Of a stretch of DNA of 64,000 bases, positions 29,885 through 41,267 are shown one piece after another. The first letter of the stretch is position 1. Every line of letters starts with the position of its first letter. The notes beneath the pieces are model-generated. The model saw only the letters and a list, made by a program, of their open reading frames with translations, did not search any database and was not told the origin of the DNA. The DNA lies in NCBI GenBank assembly GCA_001839685.1, contig MLAK01000704.1:56019-120018 (forward strand). Reading direction: 5' to 3'. A program made the translations under genes and the position numbers. The stretch is from Tritrichomonas foetus. Taxonomy: Eukaryota; Parabasalia; Tritrichomonadida; Tritrichomonadidae.

Positions 29885-29956
29885 CAAAATTCTTTCAATT
29901 TTAAATTTACATTGCCTTTGAAATTCCCTTTTTGATTTAATTATTTTTAGACTCAT

Positions 29957-32311
29957 TCATGAATTCAAATGACAGAAAAAACAGTGAAAATATTTTCAAT
30001 AAAAAACAATTAATTTTGAAATATGGATTCAATAGTTAGAGATTTTTGTGGTGAAATAAAGAGGTGATTTTGTAGAAAAATTGAATAGAATATTCAAGTG
30101 TAATAATTATTTTTGTATGTAACAGTTCATTTTTATTTTTACCTAAAATAACATAAATTTGACCTTTGTCTATCAATTTTGATAAAAGAAAACAGCGGCG
30201 ATATTCAAATTTTGAATGCTCACATCACTTGATATTTTTTTGAGGGGCTTCTTCCTTGTGAGTATATTGCGATAGATATGTGTTTGAAAAAGTTTCAAAG
30301 GAAAGCCATAAGACCAATCTTTCCAAATTTTGGAAGACTCTTGGTCGTAACAGATATGTATATGATATAACCAAATCACAAAATCATAAACGAAAATAAT
30401 ATGAATGAACATTATTCAACTTGACAAATTCTGTATGATATATAGAAATATTGAAACGATCTAATGCAAAAATTGTGAGAATTTTTTTATTTTGATAACA
30501 GTGACTTTAACTTTTTGTTTCACCAAGAGTTACATCCAATTATTCTTTCTCCCATTCCTTACAGAGCCCAATGATTAATGACTGCTTGTTAAATTGTTAT
30601 TACCGTTTTATTCTAAGAATCAGTGATGATTGAAGCATTCACAAAAACACTTCGTAAAGCTTTGAAAACTAAAACAATGAAATCACTTATATTAATTGCT
30701 TTTGCATTATTTTGGAAGTGATAATCGCTTGTTATAGCATTTCATAAAATATACATGGTATACATATGGATGCTAATGTATTTTTGTTACATATGTTGTA
30801 GATAAATCACTATTAATAGATATAAAGTGGAAAAGAAAATTTGAAGTAATTATCTTCTACTTCTCACAGAAAATATTCTAAAGGAATAAATCATTTTCTG
30901 AATAATTATTTTTTCTATTAACAGTTAAAATCTCAATCGTTATATTTTAATTGATTTCACTTTATCGCTTCAAGAATCAAAAAAGATGATGTTTGACGGA
31001 TGATTACACATAAAAGTGGTAACTTTATTTTATTCACAATTTTTTTGAATAGAAAAGTAAAATTTACACTTTTCAATAATTTGACTTTTCATTTGACCTT
31101 AAACGTTCACGGTAAAATCACTTTCATTGTATCAACAAAACGACAGTTTTCTATTGAATAGAAAACAAACCGGTATATTTCTTTTAATTTTTTCTCATGA
31201 GTAATTTCATATTTCTCGAATTTGGATAACCCGGATTAGTGAAAAATCGAGATGATAACTCCAATAGATGATATAATTATGCTCCCCTGCAAAATTGATC
31301 GTTACTAAAATATTAGAATCCTACCTTTATTTATTTTGGAAATAATGCATTTTGTGATTATTTAAATATAATAAAAAGTTTGCATTAAACACATTACTTG
31401 TATCTCAAAAATCTGATCGAGGCGATTTCCAAAATATCAAATATTCAATTAAAGATGGAAGTTTAATCGTTTCATTAAGAAATTGAACTAACCTGAAAAA
31501 TGTCAATGAATTGGGAAATTTTGGAATTCTATTTATTTGTTTTTTCAATTATCAAACTTTTTCGAAAACCAAAGCATTGATTAGCCACTATAAACCTTTT
31601 GTTTACATGCATATTCTATCAAATCAATATGCGGAAAAAAGAACAAAAATTATGTTTGGAAAAACTAATATTTTATTCAAAATAGAAACCCTTTATCTAC
31701 TTGAGGAAAGACAACTGATTATCATATTTGCCTAAAAATGCATCCATGCCAATGGTATTTTGTGTAAGCGAAAATAATAACTCTGAGTCATTCATAATAG
31801 GAAACAATGATGAAATCTTCGTTTCTTTAATTGGAATTTATATTTGTAAGTCTATCATCAAAAATAGAAAGCAATAATTTTCTTTTTCAATTTGTTTTTT
31901 ATGAAAGTTCTGTTGAACAGAAAGTGCTGAAGGAAGCCTTGTAATCATCTGATTCATACGATTTCATTCACAATCTGAACTTTTAATATGATTAGTATAC
32001 TACCCAAAATTCAAGCTTAAATTGAATATACATGAAAATGCTAAGACTGGTTTCACCTGAAAGTATATTAAAAAGGTAAATTAAAAACAGGATTATTATA
32101 AAATCATATATTTACTTGCTAACCTTGCAGTTTAACTCCAATCCAATGAAATGCAAAAAATCAATATTTCGATAATTTCATTGATGTGTTACAATTTATA
32201 TTTCCTTATTCATTGGATTAAGTTAGTGAGCATCATTTGTATCTTTGATTATTTATCTATAAAACACGTTTATTTAAGTCTTTTTATGTGATGAAAATAA
32301 ATTATTATTAA
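29957..32311. other. 2.3-kb gene-free AT-rich interval
   Basis: Upstream of the flavodiiron fusion gene and 3' of the HP1-like gene. The few open frames of 70-80 codons have spacer-like composition (see rejected list). No tRNA-like T-loop, snRNA or tandem repeat was recognised. Confidence 0.55.
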
Positions 32312-33037
32312 TTAGCTATGTTTTTCATTTTGTGGATGATATACTTCATCAAAGTGAATGTTCTCAATGTAGAATTTTATCAATGAATCAAAACAATATT
32401 TTTGACATTCAGATGAAGTTAATACTTTTTTCATCACTTTCCCTTTATGCTGGACTTGGACCAGATACAGGCAACGATTTGTATCAGGATCTTTATCAAC
32501 CGCTAAAACCTGCACTTTCTTTTTGTTATAAATCAGTGGATCAAGAATCTCATCTAGAATTCGAACATCAGATTGCTTTCCTTCATTATTTTCTAACTTT
32601 TGAAGCGAACTTTCCATCTTTCTTTGATTGTTTGATGCTCCAGAAAAAGTGGATAGTTGCATTTTACGTGATGGTGATTTCACTTTTTTGGGTGATGTTG
32701 CTTGTTTGGCAGATTTCTTCACATTTGATGACTGCGACTTTTCTTTGTCTTCCTGCACTTTTTTAGGTGGCTTTGCGTCTTGATTTTTTAAAAATTTGGT
32801 TAATTTGGATTGTGTTGGACTTTTTTGGGTTTTGTCTTTGGCTTCCTGTTCCAATTTCATAATGTACTCATTTAAAATATCAGGACATGATAAATTTTTC
32901 TCTTCTTCCCAGGTACAATCTTTTAATGAATATCCTTTCCATTTTATCTTGTAGAAGATCTTATCTTTTTGCTTCCGGTGGCCTAGAATTGCTTCGACTT
33001 CGAAGATTTCTTCCTCTTCTTCGTTTTCAGATGACAT
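32312..33037 (-). CDS. HP1-like protein (chromodomain plus chromoshadow-like domain)
   Basis: A 241-residue protein. An acidic N-terminus precedes a chromodomain at about 11-60, with F12, W33 and Y36 in the positions of the methyl-lysine aromatic cage (IKWKGYSLKDCTWEEEKNL). A long Lys/Ser-rich hinge (about 65-160) follows, as in HP1 hinges that contact DNA or RNA. The C-terminus (about 165-232) ends TSSECQKYCFDSLIKFYIEN, resembling the last helix of a chromoshadow dimerisation domain. Family role: binding methylated histone H3 and compacting chromatin. The chromodomain call is firm; the shadow domain is a probable match. Divergent from the LRR gene. Confidence 0.88.
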   Translation of the reverse strand: MSSENEEEEEIFEVEAILGHRKQKDKIFYKIKWKGYSLKDCTWEEEKNLSCPDILNEYIMKLEQEAKDKTQKSPTQSKLTKFLKNQDAKPPKKVQEDKEKSQSSNVKKSAKQATSPKKVKSPSRKMQLSTFSGASNNQRKMESSLQKLENNEGKQSDVRILDEILDPLIYNKKKVQVLAVDKDPDTNRCLYLVQVQHKGKVMKKVLTSSECQKYCFDSLIKFYIENIHFDEVYHPQNEKHS

Positions 33038-33379
33038 TAAGGTAAGAAATCTTTTTTCTTTTTTTTTTTTTCAATTATTATTTGGTCGTTTGAGAATTCG
33101 GCGTTTTCTCAATTTAAATGGTCAGTATGATTGAAATCACATGAAGTTCTGTTTGAATATTGGGATTTAATTGACCTGCATTTGAAAGAGATGTGGTTGA
33201 TCAAGTTTGATCAAAACATCACTGAGATCGACTAACACAATAGTGACACAATGACGTAAGTCTTAAGGCACAATAATCATAAAATTAAAGCTATGTTTTT
33301 AACTTTTTGATAATATCTGGCTATTTAACTAATTAAAAAGTTTGGGATAACGTTAACATTTTATTTCGATTTTTTCCAA
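33038..33379. promoter_or_regulatory. divergent promoter with poly(T/A) tract and TAACGTTA palindrome
   Basis: A 342-bp interval between the HP1-like and LRR genes. A 13-base T run at 33059-33071 lies just upstream of the HP1-like ATG (poly(A) on its sense strand). TAACGTTA at 33348-33355 is about 25 bp before the LRR ATG and presents a TAACG Myb-type core on both strands. Regulatory roles are inferred. Confidence 0.35.
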
Positions 33380-34318
33380 ATGTCTGACAACCCATTCTGG
33401 AAAAGACGTGTTCTCGAATGCCTTAGGCATAGCAACAAAGTTGATCTCTCTGGAGAAAATATTGATGATCTTGGCAAACTCGGCACCCAAAAATTAATGT
33501 ATTCATTCGATTTATCTTACGTTCAAATTTCATCACTCGAAGGACTCAAGCCACAGCCAAATTTAAAAAACTTTGTTGCCGATGGATCTGCCATTTCTAC
33601 ACTTCGAAATTTTTCCGCAATCCAATCCATCACATCTTGTTCAATGAAGATGACGCCAATTTCAAAAGAAAATAACTTTTTGGTTTCCCTTCTTTTAGTC
33701 GCGCCAAAACTGACAATAGTGAACGGGAAATTAATATCTCAGAAAACACGCGATAAAGTGGCAATCTATCCGCCTGAAGCCGCCAGGCTTGTAAATGCCG
33801 GATGGATGGCAGAATATCCATGTCCGCCTGATGATGTTATGATAGAGTTAATGAAATATTACAATATTTACGAAGGTGAAGAAGAAGAGGAAGAGGAAGA
33901 AGAAGAAGCTGAATTTGATAATGAAATTACTGATAATGTTGCTTCAACAAATGGTATAAAGCCAACACAAGAGGCCAATAAATCTAAAAAAGGAATTCTC
34001 GAACAAAAAACTAAGCCTAAACCTAAAGAAAAAGGTAAAGCATCAATTAATTTCACCAAACAGCAAACTGTTGAACCGGCCCCAGAGAAAAGCTTAGTTG
34101 AAAAAGTAGCAGAAGTGTTGAAACGAAATGGAGTTGACATTGATACATCAAACCTGCAGCAGTCTGTTTTAAATGCAATAGATGCACTCTGTGCTGAAAG
34201 AGAACAACAGAAACGTTTTGCTGAAATGCTAAACAGCGATCAAAGCAGTGATGCTTTCGTTCTACAGAATAATAATAATGATGGGCCAGATGTCACACTT
34301 AATATTGACGACCTTTAA
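33380..34318 (+). CDS. leucine-rich-repeat-like protein with acidic and basic tail
   Basis: A 312-residue protein. Residues about 15-130 form a short LRR-like fold (KVDLSGENIDDLGKLG, SFDLSYVQISSLEGL, NLKNFVADGSAI) closed by LTIVNGKLIS, which resembles an LRR cap. An uninterrupted acidic run of Glu (about 166-178) follows, then a Lys-rich linker, then a helical coiled segment (about 230-290). Similar short LRR caps occur in trichomonad and axonemal proteins, and this may be a protein-binding adaptor. No enzymatic motif is present. Start ATG; stop TAAA. Confidence 0.75.
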   Translation: MSDNPFWKRRVLECLRHSNKVDLSGENIDDLGKLGTQKLMYSFDLSYVQISSLEGLKPQPNLKNFVADGSAISTLRNFSAIQSITSCSMKMTPISKENNFLVSLLLVAPKLTIVNGKLISQKTRDKVAIYPPEAARLVNAGWMAEYPCPPDDVMIELMKYYNIYEGEEEEEEEEEEAEFDNEITDNVASTNGIKPTQEANKSKKGILEQKTKPKPKEKGKASINFTKQQTVEPAPEKSLVEKVAEVLKRNGVDIDTSNLQQSVLNAIDALCAEREQQKRFAEMLNSDQSSDAFVLQNNNNDGPDVTLNIDDL

Positions 34319-34717
34319 ATGTAATTTTGAAATGATCTCCACATAATTTTTTATTTTTATATTAAAAAAGAAAGATATGCCATAATTTTATTAGCTATTT
34401 ATTTATACTCAAGTTAAACTGTAGAATTATCTATGAATCATCATCTTTAAGGAAAATTACACAATCATAACTCGATTGTATCTATGAAGTTAACTTCAGA
34501 TTTGGGATCCCAACGATTCATGAAAAAGATAAGAAATTAAGAAGAAAAACAATATACAACAACACGAAAATGAAAATTCTGAATTCTGAATAAACAACCA
34601 AAGATAAAAAATAATTTAAAACAATATTAACATTCTGGTAAAGTAACATTATTTATACAACTCAACATATTTATTGTGAATATGAATTCATATCACATAA
34701 ATTTCAATTCTTGGTAT
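34319..34717. other. spacer between convergent genes
   Basis: A 399-bp AT-rich interval, non-coding. It contains a perfect 14-bp palindrome, TGAAGTTAACTTCA, at 34484-34497. Confidence 0.5.
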
Positions 34718-35815
34718 TTATTTCAACGCTTCATGTCTTTTTTCCAGGCGTTGATCGATCTTCCTCTTGTTTATTTCCCTCTTCAGTATATTGTTAATTT
34801 CATATTCTCTTGCGAGTGCGCTTTTCTTTGTGTCAAGCTCCATTCTTGTTCTTTGGCACTCAGTTGCCAATTTTTGTTTCATATCACATATCTCAGAAGT
34901 TGATTGAGACAATATTGCACTTGATGTTATTGCCTGCATTTCAAGACGTGATTGGTCGCAATCTTTTTTCAGGTCAGCCATTTTATTTCTGAATTCCATT
35001 GTTCTTCGGTTAAATTCTTCCTCGAATTTTTTAGCTTTTTCTTCACTTGATAGAACTATGTTTCTGAGGCCCTCAAGGTCATGATGGTACTTTTCTCGAA
35101 TTTCAGAAATCCTTTTGTCGATCATTGCACTTTTGGTCTCCATTTTGTGTTTTAATTTGGTCGACTCAGCATTGTGCTTTTTTGTTATTGAGTCCATGGT
35201 TGCAACGCATTGGGAAAGTTGATTTTTGACAAAGACTAATTCATGATAGCGTTGCTTCTTTTTTTGGCTGAGGGATGATTCCAAATCAGCTATTCGTTTT
35301 TCTCCGAGCCGCTGAAGGTTTTCAATTGAATCTCCATCGTCTAATAAATGGTCGATTTCTGAATTTATCTTTGAAATTCCGTTGACTTCCATTGTTTGAA
35401 TTTGCTTTTGAACTTTGTTAATTTCTTTATAAATTGGGCTGACTTTCTTTGATGTGATTCGATCGCTCCATATTGAAATTTCCGATAAAAGATTTTCAAA
35501 ATCTTTTGTCATGCTTCTGATTTTTTCGGCGTGTTCAATATTCATCTTTTGAAGGCGATTTTGATGATTGATTTTTTCTTGCGAATATTTTACTTGTTTC
35601 TTCAACTGTCGATTAAACGCGGCATTCTCAATTTTACTGTTTGAAAGGAGTTGCTGGTTATTGATATATTCAATTTGATTCGTGATTTCATGAATTTCCA
35701 TTTGAAGAGTCTGAAGATAATTCGCTAAGCTCGTAATTTCATCGTCACAAAAAGCGATGTGTTGCGCAACTTGTTGTTGAAGGCGTGATGCACGAATATT
35801 TAGAGTTGAGCTCAT
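34718..35815 (-). CDS. long coiled-coil protein
   Basis: A 365-residue protein that is coiled coil over nearly its whole length, rich in Lys, Glu, Gln, Arg and Ile/Leu heptads, with a very basic C-terminus (KREINKRKIDQRLEKRHE). There are no membrane segments or enzyme motifs. The start is an ATG (MSSTLNIRASRLQQQVAQ) and the stop TAAA. The uniform rod suggests a cytoskeletal or flagellar-apparatus component. That is inference from shape, and no homolog family is recognised. Confidence 0.78.
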   Translation of the reverse strand: MSSTLNIRASRLQQQVAQHIAFCDDEITSLANYLQTLQMEIHEITNQIEYINNQQLLSNSKIENAAFNRQLKKQVKYSQEKINHQNRLQKMNIEHAEKIRSMTKDFENLLSEISIWSDRITSKKVSPIYKEINKVQKQIQTMEVNGISKINSEIDHLLDDGDSIENLQRLGEKRIADLESSLSQKKKQRYHELVFVKNQLSQCVATMDSITKKHNAESTKLKHKMETKSAMIDKRISEIREKYHHDLEGLRNIVLSSEEKAKKFEEEFNRRTMEFRNKMADLKKDCDQSRLEMQAITSSAILSQSTSEICDMKQKLATECQRTRMELDTKKSALAREYEINNILKREINKRKIDQRLEKRHEALK

Positions 35816-36341
35816 CTGCTTGATTTGGGAAAGAGAGATAAGATATCGAACAATTGAGAACTAAACGTCTTTTATTTTATGATTTTGTATAGGATATCTC
35901 TTGGATTTTTTTTCAATAACAGCCATTTTGCTCCATCAAAATCAAAAGAAGAATGAATTTTCATACAAACGTGTATGGTAGAGATTGTAGAAGGAACTGT
36001 CAACAATCAATCTAGTATGACAAACTAAAAGTAATTACCTAAGTATTCGACAAAACTACTTGAGAATAAGATTTTATATGTTCACGAAATCCACAATAAG
36101 AATAAATCATTAAAATAACCACCAATCTAAAACCTTCCTCAGAAAGATTCAATGAAAACTGCTGAATCATATTCAAATCCAATATTTTGTGACACTCCCG
36201 ACTAAGTATTTTGAATGATGTATGAAAAAGAGAATTGAAAATATGTTCGAATTTCGTCAAAAGTTCTCAAAATTTCACAAAAAAATATTTATGTGGTTTA
36301 CAAAAAAGTGCTGAAAAGAAACTCATCAAAAAAATTTAGTC
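35816..36341. other. divergent spacer upstream of SUMO
   Basis: 526 bp between the coiled-coil gene (minus) and SUMO (plus). An open frame at 36039-36260 on the minus strand lacks an ATG and has spacer composition. The SUMO promoter must lie here. Confidence 0.5.
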
Positions 36342-36635
36342 ATGACACAAGATAATGATCCATCAATGGAAGCAACGCTTTCAGCTTCTCAGCCAACAGT
36401 TAACTTAACAATCAAAGATCCACAAGGCGAAGAAATTTACTTCAAAGTCAAAAGATCTGCCAAGATGAGGCGCTTATTCAGCGCTTTCTGCAAGCGTTCC
36501 AATATCGATGCAACTACAATTAGATTTTTCTATCAAGGTGAAAGAATTGAAGACGATCAAACGCCAGACGACCTTAATTTGCAGGATGGCGATAAGATCG
36601 ATGCCTTCATTCGCCAGACAGCTGGCGGATTTTGA
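36342..36635 (+). CDS. SUMO (small ubiquitin-like modifier)
   Basis: A 97-residue precursor. A disordered N-terminus of about 18 residues precedes the beta-grasp fold (VNLTIKDPQGEEIYFKVKRS, RRLFSAFCKR, IRFFYQGERI, DDLNLQDGDKIDAFIRQTAGG). The conserved DGD and Gln before the diglycine are typical of SUMO rather than ubiquitin. The chain ends GGF, so a SUMO protease needs to remove only one residue to expose the conjugating Gly-Gly. It conjugates to lysines of nuclear proteins via E1/Ubc9. Codon usage is somewhat GC-richer than the spacers, consistent with good expression. Confidence 0.96.
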   Translation: MTQDNDPSMEATLSASQPTVNLTIKDPQGEEIYFKVKRSAKMRRLFSAFCKRSNIDATTIRFFYQGERIEDDQTPDDLNLQDGDKIDAFIRQTAGGF

Positions 36636-37198
36636 ATCTTAGTGGTAATGAGATTCATGAAATTTATTTTAAAATTTAATAATAAAAATTATTTTTATTT
36701 GATTTTTTTTATTTATTTATTTATAAGCTTTAACGATCATTTTTAAAGCAGACATGGCGAAACTTTATTTATTTTCTTTTGTGGTTACTTAGAATTAATC
36801 ATAACATCAACTTTTTTATTCTTTTTTCTATTCTGACAAATTTGAATATGACACCAGTAAAATTTGTGTTTATTTTATTCTATTCAATCAGATATGCACT
36901 CTTTTAAAAGAATGAAATATAAAATAGGCTAATTAATCAGTCATCTCACTATTTTATTCGATTATAATGTCGCGACTGTTTTAATCGTGAACATTTAAAG
37001 TCAAATTAACTTAAAAGTGTTAATGGTAAACCTTTATTTCGAATTCTGCTACATATGATAGATTCTACAATCATGTGATATCACAAATATATGCATGGTT
37101 TCATTCTCTAACAAAACAACATGAATAAACCCAATGGAAAAGAAGAGATTTTGAGAAATAAATATATAAATGGTCAAATTTATACCAAATAGATCTAT
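36636..37198. other. spacer between convergent SUMO and USP genes
   Basis: 563 bp, AT-rich, no coding frame, no repeat of note. Confidence 0.55.
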
Positions 37199-40100
37199 TT
37201 AATTATATATAACAATACTTTCATTATTTGTCCCTATAATTTTAGCATTACGCGAATCCACTAATAAAATCATGGTTTTCGTAGTAATGCTGTCAAAAAC
37301 ATCATCATCATTTTGATAGTTTCCTGTTGTTCGGAAAACGCAATGACTAGAATTAATTAATTCGATTTTGAGTTCATTTAATTCTTCATATGTTGTAATT
37401 TTTCTATCAACTAACATTTTCTTGAATTCCGAGCATTTTATATTCGGCATCAAATTGATATAAAACGGAGATTTATCTAAAATAAAAGATGGGTAATATT
37501 GAATGGCCGCATGACAAACTGTAACAGTGACTTCGTCAGGAAGTGGTTCAATTAATTTATCGACACGGATCACAAAATTGCAGCTTAAAGGCTCATTATC
37601 AGTAAGCTGGGTATAAACTGAAGGCTTTGATGATTCAATATAATAACAATTTGTTTTTTCTACATCATGCATTTCTGGACACTTTTCTTTCGCAATTTCT
37701 AAAATATCGCAAAGTTTGCTTCCATTATTAAGAATAACTGGCTCATCAAATTTTACATTGTAGCCATCAGGAGCAATTTGAAGTTTATAAACTTGTTTTG
37801 GTTTCGTTTTTTCTTCAGGTTCACCTTTAAACATGAAGAAGTAGATTTTATCTTTAAAGTATTTGCCAAATTCAAAGTTATTTTGACTGGATGGCGAGAT
37901 GAATGGTCTATTGTAATTTGCATCGTGTTTGTAAAATATCATTGTATCATTTTCTGGATTATAATTAAGGGAAAGAATGCGAGAAATGGCTTGTTTCAAT
38001 TGATCAAAAATTATGTTCTTTGGATAAACAAGCGTGAATAAAATTATCTGTGGTTCTAAATAATGGCAAACATTGATTTTCATTGTGAATGATTCAGATA
38101 GAAATGCATCAAATAAACCTGTTCTCAATTCAGGTAAAACATCAAATGCATTATATTCTTTATAATTTTTATCTTTAATATCATTTTGGAAAGTTTCATT
38201 ATTGTTATTATCTTGATTTTCATTTACACTGGTATTTGGGTCATTCTTAGAAATATTCATGTTGGATGTTGTACATGTGCTAAATGCATTATTGCTGCTG
38301 GTGTTTTCTAAGGTAGAGTTTTGAGGTGGAATATCTGCATTTTTATCTTGTTCTTCAATCGATTTTAGAAGTGGTGATTCGGGAACTTCAGTTCCTGGTA
38401 AAACTTGGACTACTAAATTGCATCCATTAACTACTCGGCTTTCTATTGATTTTTGACTTATTTCAACTCTTTGTACTGTTGTCAAATTTTCTTGTATAAA
38501 AATTGCGAGTTGTGTTTCTTCAGGAAAGCCTAACATTTCCTTAACGCTCTTTATAAATAAAGTATATGGCTCTTTCTTATAATAAACAACAGATCCGATA
38601 TATCTTACTGGTAGTTTAAGATAAGGTAAGAAAAAGTGAATGAATACAATAACGCCATAATTATCAGGAACAATTTTTTCATTATTTTTCTTATTTTGAA
38701 CAAATAGTGTCAAATTTGAACGATTACTTGGAAATCTGTCTTCAATTGTACGTGATTCTTTCTTCAACAAAGTTGATCCACACCACAAACGAACTGACAA
38801 ATTATCTTTATGGAACATTTCACAAACTTCTTTATATAAATCAACGATTTTCATTTTCCGTTTGAATGTAACTGAACCAATTGGATGTAAAGACTTCTGT
38901 GAAAATATAGATTTTCTTTTATTTAGATCATCTTCAAGAATAAAGTTAATATTTATACTTTCTTCTTTCTCGAGTTTCTTTTGAAAAGTTTCTCGAATAT
39001 GTTTCGGAATAATTTCTTCTTTAATTTCAGAAAAAATATCAGCTTTTGATTTAGCTTGTGTATAGATTAATAGGTAGGCAGATTTTGCTGAATTTGCATT
39101 TCCATAATTATCTTGAATTGCTTGAGTTTTGGATACTTTTGAAACAGATTGATCATTAAATAAATACCATTGTTCTCTAATTTTCAAATATACTGTATAG
39201 TGACCACCATTAATTGATCCACTATGTGTAACTACACCATATAATGTATAAACATATTTATCTTCTTCTTCCTCTTCAATACTTTCATAAGGATTTTCCA
39301 TAAATTCTTCAAAATCGTATCTCTCTGCAAATTCAAATCTATCATGAACTTTATAAGGTGTGAATGTTTTAGGATTATAACAAAATCTTAATAATTGAAT
39401 TTGTAAAACTGGCGGTAAACGCCTAAATCTGATAGATTTTTTCGCATTTATTTCTCCAAACTGTTCATGATGATAATTATGAACTGGTTCATACGCTGTA
39501 AATTTCTTAAAACTTGAATAAAGGTTTTTACAATTTTGAACAGGCATTTGAAGATCATAAAAATTTTGAACTGAAGAATTAGTGAATTTTGGACCATTTT
39601 GATTCTCATTTTGAATAATTGTGACATAATCACCTCTAAAAAGGTCAGAAATTACATTTTTTTGAGATGTTAATGCTAATTTTTTTTCGAGGTTGTCAGT
39701 TAAAACTCGTGCGAATTCTTGTATGTCATTTTGATGTGAGATTGTTCTTTCGTCCCATCCAAAACTAAAAATTAAATCCTTTGGACTACAAACTCGTTTA
39801 CTACTTTGCATTTCATAGAACAATGTTTGAAGATTTAAAATAATTGATGTTTTTCTGTCTTCATTACCTGTTGTTGGAATCTGATAAACGATTTTTCGAA
39901 ATGCTGGAATATGAAATAGCACTTGAAGATAAGAATTCAAATAACAAGTGGCTCCCATATTTGCAAGACCACAAAATTCAATTCCTTCATCATAGGAAAG
40001 AGATTGTTTTAAAGTTTGTGGGTCATGAAGACATATTTCAAAATAAAGATTTATCTTATTATCAACAAGCCAGCCTTTTGATATATCAAATAAATCCTCC

Positions 40101-40471
40101 TTGTTGACAGGAAAATGAAATGTCTGGAAAGTCAATGCTGAAGTGAAAGTAAATTTGCGTTTTTCTTCGAGGGAAAGGCTTTCTTGTGCATTTTTGAGGC
40201 GCGCATAGAAATTAATTGAAAGAAATCGGAAAGTGCCTGCAATTTTAATTGTGAATGTTGGTTTATCATCGTTAAAGTCGAGTTTGAAACTTATATTCAA
40301 CTGCTGATCAGGATATCTATAAAATGCTGAGTTGCACGGACCGTCAACTAAATCGAAAATCCAATTTTGAGAATATGCAAATTCATGGTTTTGGAAAAAT
40401 TGAACTTTGACTGAAGGATCATCTTTTTTTCGCTTTATTAGATTCAGAAAATTAACTGGACACCTTTGCAT
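37199..40471 (-). CDS. ubiquitin-specific protease, USP7/Ubp15-like
   Basis: A 1090-residue deubiquitinase. The N-terminal about 30-150 is MATH/TRAF-like (GTFRFLSINFYARLKN, DISKGWLVDNKINLYFEI). The USP catalytic domain runs about 165-475 with Cys176 in NMGATCYLNS, His424 in GSINGGHYTVYLK and Asp440 in FNDQSV, so the triad is complete. The remaining about 600 residues fit a chain of ubiquitin-like domains as in USP7, where they activate the enzyme, with an Asn/Ser-rich linker near 700-780. MATH plus USP plus UBL order is specific to USP7/Ubp15. Stop TAAA. The SUMO gene next door converges on it; a functional link is not implied. Confidence 0.93.
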   Translation of the reverse strand: MQRCPVNFLNLIKRKKDDPSVKVQFFQNHEFAYSQNWIFDLVDGPCNSAFYRYPDQQLNISFKLDFNDDKPTFTIKIAGTFRFLSINFYARLKNAQESLSLEEKRKFTFTSALTFQTFHFPVNKEDLFDISKGWLVDNKINLYFEICLHDPQTLKQSLSYDEGIEFCGLANMGATCYLNSYLQVLFHIPAFRKIVYQIPTTGNEDRKTSIILNLQTLFYEMQSSKRVCSPKDLIFSFGWDERTISHQNDIQEFARVLTDNLEKKLALTSQKNVISDLFRGDYVTIIQNENQNGPKFTNSSVQNFYDLQMPVQNCKNLYSSFKKFTAYEPVHNYHHEQFGEINAKKSIRFRRLPPVLQIQLLRFCYNPKTFTPYKVHDRFEFAERYDFEEFMENPYESIEEEEEDKYVYTLYGVVTHSGSINGGHYTVYLKIREQWYLFNDQSVSKVSKTQAIQDNYGNANSAKSAYLLIYTQAKSKADIFSEIKEEIIPKHIRETFQKKLEKEESININFILEDDLNKRKSIFSQKSLHPIGSVTFKRKMKIVDLYKEVCEMFHKDNLSVRLWCGSTLLKKESRTIEDRFPSNRSNLTLFVQNKKNNEKIVPDNYGVIVFIHFFLPYLKLPVRYIGSVVYYKKEPYTLFIKSVKEMLGFPEETQLAIFIQENLTTVQRVEISQKSIESRVVNGCNLVVQVLPGTEVPESPLLKSIEEQDKNADIPPQNSTLENTSSNNAFSTCTTSNMNISKNDPNTSVNENQDNNNNETFQNDIKDKNYKEYNAFDVLPELRTGLFDAFLSESFTMKINVCHYLEPQIILFTLVYPKNIIFDQLKQAISRILSLNYNPENDTMIFYKHDANYNRPFISPSSQNNFEFGKYFKDKIYFFMFKGEPEEKTKPKQVYKLQIAPDGYNVKFDEPVILNNGSKLCDILEIAKEKCPEMHDVEKTNCYYIESSKPSVYTQLTDNEPLSCNFVIRVDKLIEPLPDEVTVTVCHAAIQYYPSFILDKSPFYINLMPNIKCSEFKKMLVDRKITTYEELNELKIELINSSHCVFRTTGNYQNDDDVFDSITTKTMILLVDSRNAKIIGTNNESIVIYN

Positions 40472-41267
40472 GGCGAGATCGAAAGGTATCGAGGAAAGAT
40501 GATTATAAAAAAATTTGACCTTTATATTGACCAGTGAATATCAATCATCTAAATTCACAATCATGAAATGCCAATTCTGAGATGTAAGTTTTATTTATTG
40601 TTTCATGATAGATATACATTATGGTGCGTAGTCAGCACATAAAAAGGGTATTACTAATCTCATCTTACAAATCTCACATAGTCATGACTGATTTGACTTT
40701 ATGCTACGTATAAATAATGTATAAATAAAGATATGGTTTGACAAGTATATGCATTGGAATGAAAATGATCAAAATCATCCCAATAATATTTCTTAAGAAT
40801 TTTGGGATTTTTAATTTTGTGTGAAATAAGGATATAATTGTATCACATGTGCTTTGCATTACGAATTAAATGCTTTTAAAACAGAAAACATAAGGAAAAT
40901 TCAGAATCTAATTTTTCTTCATCATGATTGCATTGATAGACTAAATAGAATTACTACTTTATACATGAATTAATATCATTAATTTTATTGATAGAAATAT
41001 ACATGAATTAATTAAAACAATTAAAATTGTGAAAGATTGCTTTATAAATAACACAATAAAAAGAAATCAGAACATTCTGATGATAAAATGGATGCATCTA
41101 AGAAGACCACTCAATTGCATAACATTTATAGTACGATATGGCCAATAATATATGTCAGCCATTTTGCAAATAATCGGAAATTGTCGAATCTGTTCAAAAT
41201 TTCCACAAAAATGAATTTCAAATGCTTTAAAAAAACAGTGAAAACATTTTGAATTGTATTCATATAT
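40472..41267. other. AT-rich spacer
   Basis: 796 bp upstream of the USP gene and 3' of the Rab gene. No gene, RNA or repeat was recognised. Confidence 0.55.

Noticed and set aside
30173..30412. 79-codon open frame on the minus strand in a gene-free interval
   Set aside because: Composition is Ile/Phe/Tyr/Lys-rich as expected from random AT-rich DNA, with no domain or repeat.
31511..31735. 74-codon open frame on the plus strand
   Set aside because: Begins at a non-ATG codon and has spacer-like composition.
33230..33243. ACTAACACAATAG, resembling the trichomonad 3' splice signal ACTAACACACAG
   Set aside because: One base too long with a mismatch, no matching GTATGT donor joining two frames, and the downstream ATG frame stops after two codons.
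36039..36260. 73-codon open frame on the minus strand upstream of SUMO
   Set aside because: Opens at TTG only; composition is spacer-like.
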